10,800 nucleotides of DNA from DATELY01 sp040513115 (GTDB lineage Bacteria > Pseudomonadota > Gammaproteobacteria > Steroidobacterales > Steroidobacteraceae), in contig JBEVDW010000295.1 in assembly GCA_040513115.1 (NCBI GenBank), positions 1 to 10,800 on the forward strand. The letters are read 5' to 3'. The position numbers and the translations under genes were made by a program. Below the pieces are notes generated by a model. That model searched no databases and was not told the origin of the DNA. It saw only the letters and a program-made list of their open reading frames with translations. This document shows positions 7,271-10,800 of the stretch, in pieces (position 1 is the stretch's first letter; every line of letters starts with the position of its first letter).

Positions 7271-7525
7271 ATGACCCCGCCCGCATCGACATCGAACGCC
7301 CGCCTGCGTTGGCAATGTCGGCGCGGCATGCGCGAGCTCGATCTGCTCTTGCTACGCTATCTGGAGAGTGAATACCCGACAGTCACCCGCGGCGAGCAAC
7401 AGGGGTTCGAGCGCCTGCTGGAACTGACCGATCCCGAGCTTCTCGGCTACCTTCTGCACGGCGAGCGCCCCGCCGACCAGGAACTGGCGCATGTCATCGA
7501 GCGTGTCCGCAACCTTCTCTCTTGA
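7271..7525 (+). CDS. sdhE: SdhE, FAD assembly factor for succinate dehydrogenase
   Basis: A small cytosolic protein (84 residues) that promotes covalent FAD attachment to SdhA and FrdA. It is the bacterial relative of Sdh5/SDHAF2 and was formerly annotated as CptB. The hallmark RGxxE is at residues 18-22 (RGMRE) within RWQCRRGMRELDLLLLRYLE, followed by the typical ...LLELTDPELLGYLLHGERPADQEL. It begins 18 bp after the sdhB stop, so it is very likely in the sdh operon, which fits its job. Its 3' end overlaps the next gene (ygfX-like) by 35 bp. An additional role in antitoxin activity has been proposed for the family but is disputed. Confidence 0.95.
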   Translation: MTPPASTSNARLRWQCRRGMRELDLLLLRYLESEYPTVTRGEQQGFERLLELTDPELLGYLLHGERPADQELAHVIERVRNLLS

Positions 7526-7943
7526 GCTGCATGCGCGGCGTTGGCAGTCGGCCTTGGCCGGCGCCGCCGTTGCCGCTTGTGCGCTGGTGCCGTGGTGTTT
7601 GCAGGACGTCCCGTTCTGGTTGCAGTGTGCGGCCAGCGCGTCGGGGGCGATCGCAAGCTACATTGGATTCGTGTGTGCTGGTTGGTTGACCAATGGCACG
7701 ACGGTCGTGCGCCTTGCTCGTGTCACGATGGATGATTGGCATCTCGAGGACAACGCTGGCCGTTCGATGCACACCCGACTGCAGCCACAGACCCGTTTCT
7801 TCCGGCTCTTCGTTTGGCTGCAGTTCGAATCGCGTCATCGTGTGTTGCTGGGTCCAGGCGATGTTGCTCCGCACGACTTCCGTCGCCTGCAGGTGATCTT
7901 GAGACAGCACCGGTCGTTGCCTCATCGCGAGCCCGTAGCATGA
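7491..7943 (+). CDS. ygfX: YgfX (CptA)-family inner membrane protein
   Basis: A 150-residue protein with an N-terminal hydrophobic hairpin (about residues 23-65: two spans around ALAGAAVAACALVPW and the following FWLQCAASASGAIASYIGFVC) and a soluble C-terminal half ending ...APHDFRRLQVILRQH. This layout and the closing LRRIL-like motif match YgfX proteins, which are usually encoded right after sdhE. YgfX has been described as a membrane toxin that affects MreB/FtsZ and also as a partner of SdhE, so its true role is unsettled. Sequence identity in the family is low, and the assignment rests partly on position. Translation starts inside sdhE (ATG 7491; an alternative is GTG 7503), a 35-bp overlap that suggests coupling. 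Confidence 0.77.
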   Translation: MSSSVSATFSLELHARRWQSALAGAAVAACALVPWCLQDVPFWLQCAASASGAIASYIGFVCAGWLTNGTTVVRLARVTMDDWHLEDNAGRSMHTRLQPQTRFFRLFVWLQFESRHRVLLGPGDVAPHDFRRLQVILRQHRSLPHREPVA

Positions 7944-7951
7944 ATTGCGCG

Positions 7952-7967
7952 TGTGATTCGGCTCACG
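7952..7967 (+). promoter_or_regulatory. CRP/Clp-type binding palindrome upstream of rpoE
   Basis: TGTGA-TTCGGC-TCACG matches 9 of the 10 defined bases of the CRP/Clp consensus TGTGA-N6-TCACA. It starts nine bases after the ygfX stop. Its centre is about 68-70 bp upstream of the transcription start expected from the sigma-E-type promoter at 7995-8022, close to the classical class I activator position. Binding is inference. Confidence 0.5.
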
Positions 7968-7994
7968 ATTCGCACGGACTGCGATCATTTGCGG

Positions 7995-8022
7995 CGAACT
8001 TTCCGCAGTTGGTCCAGTCTAC
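7995..8022 (+). promoter_or_regulatory. Sigma-E (RpoE)-type promoter of the rpoE operon
   Basis: The -35 element CGAACTT (7995-8001) has the core AACTT of the sigma-E consensus GGAACTT. After 15 bases comes GTCTAC (8017-8022), five of six matches to the -10 consensus GTCTAA. It lies in the only sizeable gap upstream of rpoE and predicts a start near 8028 and a leader of about 55 nt. Autoregulation of rpoE is well known in the family, which supports this reading. Confidence 0.7.
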
Positions 8023-8043
8023 CGCTGCGATGCTAAAAGCTCG

Positions 8044-8064
8044 CGATGTGCCCACATCGGGCAC
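8044..8064 (+). promoter_or_regulatory. Two mutually exclusive hairpins in the rpoE leader
   Basis: CGATGTG (8044-8050) is the reverse complement of CACATCG (8053-8059). The overlapping GTGCCC (8048-8053) is the reverse complement of GGGCAC (8059-8064), with loop ACATC. Both stems use the same bases, so only one can form at a time. They end 18 bp before the rpoE start codon. A regulatory role is inference, and short GC-rich repeats also arise by chance. Confidence 0.4.
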
Positions 8065-8082
8065 GACACGAGTGGCGGCGTC

Positions 8083-8658
8083 ATGAGTCAGGACGACACC
8101 GACCAGCAACTCGTCAAGCGGGTGCAGCAGGGCGATCAGACGGCTTTCAACGTTCTGGTCCTGCGCTACCAGCATCGAGTGCTGAAGTTGGTGAGCCGCT
8201 TCGCCACCGACAGCGCCGAAGCCGAGGACATCGCGCAGGAGGCCTTCATCAAGGCGTATCGTGCGCTACCTTCGTTTCGGGGCGATAGCGCGTTCTACAC
8301 GTGGCTGTATCGGATTGCGATCAACACGGCCAAGAACGCGGTGGTTTCGAATCGCCGGCGCCCGGTGGACTTCGATCTCGATCTGCAGGACCCGGAGCAG
8401 TTCGAGCGGCAGTCCCGGCTCAAAGATGTGGACACGCCCGAGGGCATGTTGCTCAGCGAAGAGATTCGCGGCACGGTATCGAAGGCCATCGAGCAGTTGC
8501 CCGAGGATTTACGCACAGCGATCGTTTTGCGTGAGCTTGAGGGTTTGTCGTATGAAGAAATCGCGGAAGTGATGGAGTGCCCTGTGGGTACGGTACGCTC
8601 CCGCATCTTCCGCGCGCGCGAGGCGATCGATCGCAAACTTGGTCCGCTGCTCGATTGA
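8083..8658 (+). CDS. rpoE: RNA polymerase sigma-E factor, extracytoplasmic function type
   Basis: Directs RNA polymerase to envelope-stress promoters. The 191 residues match E. coli RpoE in length. Sigma region 2 spans about 22-86, with the -10 recognition part AEDIAQEAFIKAYRALPSF and the strongly conserved RGDSAFYTWLYRIAINTAKN. Region 4 spans about 128-185, with the helix-turn-helix LSYEEIAEVMECPVGTVRSRIFRAR recognising the -35 element. The start at 8083 gives the usual MS..DTDQQLVKRVQQGDQTAFN opening. A sigma-E-type promoter and a CRP-like box lie in the 139-bp upstream gap. rseA follows after 32 bp and rseB after that, so sigma factor, anti-sigma factor and regulator form one unit. Confidence 0.97.
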   Translation: MSQDDTDQQLVKRVQQGDQTAFNVLVLRYQHRVLKLVSRFATDSAEAEDIAQEAFIKAYRALPSFRGDSAFYTWLYRIAINTAKNAVVSNRRRPVDFDLDLQDPEQFERQSRLKDVDTPEGMLLSEEIRGTVSKAIEQLPEDLRTAIVLRELEGLSYEEIAEVMECPVGTVRSRIFRAREAIDRKLGPLLD

Positions 8659-8690
8659 ACTCATAGCCCGCATCACACTCCGTGACCCTT

Positions 8691-9293
8691 ATGACAGACC
8701 CCGTGAACGAACAGCTCTCTGCCTGCCTGGACGGCGAGCTACCCCCGGCGGAAATGGAACTGCTGCTGAAACGGATGGCGCGGGAGGAGGCGTTGGGACG
8801 TACGGCCTCGCGCTACTCACTCATCGGCGCCGCTCTGCGCGAGCAGCAGGGTCCCTTGGCCAGTGTCGATTTCGCCGCTCGTGTCGCGCACGCCGTGACC
8901 GCGGAGGCGCTGCATGCCGCTCAGACAGTCGCACCCGCGAGCCACTTCGATAGGCGTCGCTGGTTGCGGCCGGTGATGACCGGCGCGATGGCGGCAGGCA
9001 TCGCGATGTTCGCCGTGTTGATTGCGAACCGCCCTGATACCGGCACTTCAGACCCTGTAGCCACCAATTCGCCCGCCGCATCGAGTTTCAGCGCGCCCAC
9101 CACCGCGGCGACGCCGGTGAATTGGCCCAACGAACGCCTGACCAACTACGTCGTGGCACACAGCGAGTACTCATCTCCCCTGGGTCGGCCGATGGTGCTC
9201 AACGGGCTGCTCACTGAGCAGAACCCGGCAGAGGAGCCCGCGCCTCCACAGACCACCCCCTCCTCAGCCGAGTCGCCCGCGTCAGAACCCTGA
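8691..9293 (+). CDS. rseA: RseA/MucA-type anti-sigma-E factor
   Basis: A single-pass inner membrane protein that sequesters RpoE until regulated proteolysis (DegS, RseP, then cytosolic proteases) releases it. From the ATG at 8691 it has 200 residues. The cytoplasmic sigma-binding part opens with NEQLSACLDGELPPAEME (about 6-23), typical of RseA N-termini. A basic stretch RRRW at 88-91 precedes a membrane span at about 94-112. The periplasmic part has NERLTNYVVAHSEYSSPLGR, resembling the MucA segment bound by RseB/MucB, and a low-complexity Pro/Ser/Ala/Thr-rich tail. A GTG at 8682 would add three residues, and neither start has a good Shine-Dalgarno sequence. The stop overlaps the rseB start as TGATG. 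Confidence 0.9.
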   Translation: MTDPVNEQLSACLDGELPPAEMELLLKRMAREEALGRTASRYSLIGAALREQQGPLASVDFAARVAHAVTAEALHAAQTVAPASHFDRRRWLRPVMTGAMAAGIAMFAVLIANRPDTGTSDPVATNSPAASSFSAPTTAATPVNWPNERLTNYVVAHSEYSSPLGRPMVLNGLLTEQNPAEEPAPPQTTPSSAESPASEP

Positions 9294-10318
9294 TGTCGAT
9301 GCCGGTCCTACAACGAGTTCTCGCCATCGTCATCTGTGGCTGCGCACTGCCGGCGTGGGCCGGTGATCCCGACGCACGCGCCTGGTTGGAGCGCATGACG
9401 AAGGCGCTCGCCACGCGCAGCTACGAAGGCAAGTTCTTTCATTTGAGCGCCTCGCGCTCGGAGAGCATGTGGATCATCCACAGCGTCTCCGACGGCAAAG
9501 TCAGTGAGCGGCTGGTGGCGCTGGACAACAGCGGCCGGGAGATCATTCGCAATGAGTCCGAGCTGATCTGTTATCTCCCGGATCAACACACGGTATTGGT
9601 GGAGAAGCGTGACGATCAGCAGTCTCTGCTGTCCTCGCTGCCGAGTTACAGCGAACAACTCGAAACGCACTACAGCATCGAAACGGGCCCTGCGACCAAG
9701 GTACTTGGGCGCAAGACACAGTTGATCCTGGTGCAACCGCGCGATCAATACCGCTACGGCTATCGCTTGTGGCTGGATAAGGAAACCGCGATGCCGCTCA
9801 AGTCGCAGCTGTGCGATGCGCGTGGCAATGTCATCGAACAGATGCTGTTCGCCGAGCTGCGGCTGCAGGAGAGCATTCCGGCCGAGCGCCTGAAGCCGGG
9901 TGTCGATGCCACGGGCTTCAAGTGGGTCAAGCAGGAGATTCGCGCCCCGCGCACGCCGGCTGCCCGGATGGGCTGGTACGTGGTTCGATTGCCGGCGGGG
10001 TTCAAGCTGCGCACGGCGCGCATGCAGCGGGTAGGAGGATCGGAGGAGCCCACGCGCCATCTGGTCTACTCGGATGGTCTTGCGTCGGTGTCCGTGTTCA
10101 TCGAGCCGCGCGGCGGCAAGAGCGAGCCGCCACCGGGGCAGGGGCTGGCGAGGCTCGGCTCGGCGTACGCTTACTCCCGGCCAATGGATGGGCATCAGGT
10201 AACCGCTGTCGGAGAAGTGCCGGCGGCGACCGTCGAAGCCATCGCCACCAACGTGTCGCGGCAGCAGGATGCAGCGGCGGCGAGTGAGCCGGCTACGGCG
10301 GAAGAGGCGACTCGCTGA
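9293..10318 (+). CDS. rseB: RseB/MucB-type periplasmic sigma-E regulator
   Basis: A periplasmic protein that binds RseA and protects it from DegS until lipopolysaccharide or lipoprotein stress displaces it. It has 341 residues. A signal peptide is clear: a hydrophobic core VLAIVICGCALP and an AWA-GD cleavage site after residue 23. The large N-terminal domain is a LolA/LppX-like fold (about 28-215, with ARAWLERMTKALATRSYEGKF and YGYRLWLDKETAMPLKSQL). The smaller C-terminal domain (about 225-320) contains GWYVVRLPAGFKL, HLVYSDGLASVSVFIEP and VGEVPAATVEAIATNV, all typical of RseB. The last 20 or so residues are an Ala/Glu-rich tail. It overlaps rseA by one base (TGATG), which suggests translational coupling. 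No rseC or mucD follows directly; a palindrome-rich gap does. Confidence 0.94.
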   Translation: MSMPVLQRVLAIVICGCALPAWAGDPDARAWLERMTKALATRSYEGKFFHLSASRSESMWIIHSVSDGKVSERLVALDNSGREIIRNESELICYLPDQHTVLVEKRDDQQSLLSSLPSYSEQLETHYSIETGPATKVLGRKTQLILVQPRDQYRYGYRLWLDKETAMPLKSQLCDARGNVIEQMLFAELRLQESIPAERLKPGVDATGFKWVKQEIRAPRTPAARMGWYVVRLPAGFKLRTARMQRVGGSEEPTRHLVYSDGLASVSVFIEPRGGKSEPPPGQGLARLGSAYAYSRPMDGHQVTAVGEVPAATVEAIATNVSRQQDAAAASEPATAEEATR

Positions 10319-10342
10319 GCAGACGGCCTGCGTCATTTACCA

Positions 10343-10378
10343 AACTTCAGGTGGCGCGAGTGCCTCCCGCCACAAGTT
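10343..10378 (+). terminator. Hairpin after rseB, possible terminator
   Basis: AACTT-cag-GTGGCG pairs with CGCCAC-AAGTT around an 11-nt loop, starting 25 bp after the rseB stop. There is no downstream T-run (TTCC only), so it is not a standard intrinsic terminator. It could mark the 3' end of the rpoE-rseA-rseB transcript or simply belong to the palindrome cluster. Confidence 0.3.
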
Positions 10379-10417
10379 CCTTCCAGGACCGCTGTGAACA
10401 CATCGCAAGCGATGCCG

Positions 10418-10443
10418 GCCCTGGCGCCTGCATGCGCCAGGGC
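10418..10443. repeat. Perfect inverted repeat, 10-bp arms
   Basis: GCCCTGGCGC (10418-10427) and GCGCCAGGGC (10434-10443) are exact reverse complements around the loop CTGCAT. No gene covers it. It is the strongest hairpin in the window. Confidence 0.85.
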
Positions 10444-10453
10444 GTTCAGCGGA

Positions 10454-10469
10454 GCGAGGCATGCCTCGC
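10454..10469. repeat. Perfect 16-bp palindrome GCGAGGCATGCCTCGC
   Basis: The two 8-bp halves are exact reverse complements with no spacer. They are flanked by a further AGCGG (10448-10452) and CCGCT (10479-10483) pair. The palindrome follows the 10418-10443 hairpin after 10 bp. Confidence 0.85.
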
Positions 10470-10503
10470 CGAAAGACACCGCTTCACCCCTGTACGCTCT
10501 GAG

Positions 10504-10523
10504 GGCCGACTTCCACGTCGGCC
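10504..10523. repeat. Inverted repeat, 7-bp arms
   Basis: GGCCGAC (10504-10510) pairs with GTCGGCC (10517-10523) around TTCCAC. Its right arm overlaps the left arm of a wider inverted repeat, GGCCACAG/CTGTGGCC (10520-10527/10568-10575), so the two structures compete. Confidence 0.75.
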
Positions 10524-10601
10524 ACAGTCCTGGAAGAAACTACTGCCGGGAGTCCCTGGCTCACCGTCTGTGGCCCCTAGTGTTGCGAGCGCAGTGATCC
10601 C

Positions 10602-10800
10602 ATGAGCGAGTGGATCGTCTATTCCCGCCAGTCGTGTTCCTTGTGCGAAACGTTTGTGCATGAGCTCGCAGACCTGCTCGGACCAGAGGTCGAGAAGGTT
10701 CGCCTAATCGACATTACGACGGACCCTGAGCTCGAAGCGCGATACGGCCTGAAAATTCCCGTCCTTGTGATCGACGGTGACGTGGTTTGCATGTACCGGG
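10602..10800 (+). CDS. Glutaredoxin-like protein of the DUF836 family, 3' end outside the window
   Basis: The 66 visible codons read MSEWIVYSRQSCSLCETFVHEL..., with a CxxC redox motif at Cys12-Ser-Leu-Cys15 after the first beta strand. The thioredoxin-fold cis-proline motif is Ile52-Pro53-Val-Leu, followed by VIDGDVVCMYR. This is the pattern of short (about 80-residue) glutaredoxin-like DUF836 proteins, thought to be thiol-disulfide reductants, though the physiological substrate is generally unknown. Only the last 10-20 residues should be missing. It is preceded by the palindrome-rich gap and has no clear Shine-Dalgarno sequence at the ATG. It may belong to a different transcription unit from rseB. 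Confidence 0.85.
   Translation, partial: MSEWIVYSRQSCSLCETFVHELADLLGPEVEKVRLIDITTDPELEARYGLKIPVLVIDGDVVCMYR

Larger units (their letters stand above)
10319..10601. repeat. Palindrome-rich intergenic region between rseB and the glutaredoxin-like gene
   Basis: This 283-bp gap holds no gene I can support but at least five inverted repeats in about 230 bp. They are GTGGCG/CGCCAC (10351-10356/10368-10373, flanked by AACTT/AAGTT), a 10-bp perfect stem at 10418-10443, and a 16-bp perfect palindrome at 10454-10469. A 7-bp stem lies at 10504-10523, and an 8-bp inverted repeat GGCCACAG/CTGTGGCC lies at 10520-10527/10568-10575. The density suggests a small repetitive palindromic (REP/MITE-like) element or a degenerate array. 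Whether copies occur elsewhere cannot be seen from one window. Confidence 0.6.

Noticed and set aside
9308..10336. 342-codon minus-strand open frame opposite rseB
   Set aside because: It mirrors rseB almost end to end, is rich in Arg/Leu/Gln without motifs, and rseB itself has a signal peptide and family motifs.
10374..10380. GGAACTT (sigma-E -35 consensus) on the minus strand
   Set aside because: No matching -10 at the right distance, and only the antisense strand of rseB lies downstream. The bases are also part of a hairpin arm.
10351..10605. 84-codon plus-strand open frame in the palindrome-rich gap
   Set aside because: It runs through the inverted repeats, overlaps the start of the glutaredoxin-like gene and has no recognisable protein features.
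1..10800. CRISPR array, transposase, integrase, tRNA or rRNA
   Set aside because: No regularly spaced repeats, no mobile-element protein motifs and no cloverleaf or rRNA-like sequence were seen.

Overview
This 10.8 kb, GC-rich window is ordinary bacterial chromosome. Gene content and protein features point to a gammaproteobacterium, probably of the Xanthomonadales/Nevskiales/Steroidobacterales type. The reasons are an RF2-LysS pair, a YgfZ/SdhE/YgfX set, and an RpoE-RseA-RseB envelope-stress operon. Placement below class is inference, because no rRNA or tRNA is present.

Layout. (1) Positions 1-2593, plus strand: prfB (release factor 2, 5' end missing or rearranged), then lysS. The first 113 bases are an exact copy of 772-884, fused in frame to the N-terminal domain of RF2. 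This is either an assembly or chimera artefact or the junction of a 771-bp (257-codon) in-frame tandem duplication. (2) 2610-3494, minus strand: a YgfZ/folate-binding protein for Fe-S cluster maturation, convergent with lysS. (3) 3560-7943, plus strand: a complex II block made of a short SDHAF4-like (DUF1674) assembly factor, sdhC, sdhD, sdhA and sdhB, then sdhE (the FAD assembly factor) and ygfX overlapping it. (4) 7944-8082: a regulatory gap with a CRP-type palindrome, a sigma-E-type promoter and two mutually exclusive leader hairpins. (5) 8083-10318: rpoE, rseA and rseB, closely packed. (6) 10319-10601: a non-coding gap rich in perfect palindromes. (7) From 10602: the start of a DUF836 glutaredoxin-like gene, cut by the window end.

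How the genes work together. The central block pairs all four succinate dehydrogenase subunits with factors for each cofactor-bearing part. The SDHAF4-like protein and SdhE act on flavinated SdhA, and YgfZ supports Fe-S proteins such as SdhB. The second block is the classical sigma-E switch: RseA holds RpoE at the membrane, RseB shields RseA, and the promoter upstream of rpoE looks autoregulated. I see no obviously new defence or mobile system. The most notable points are the RF2 duplication junction, the 63-codon SDHAF4-like gene, the layered rpoE leader and the palindrome cluster.
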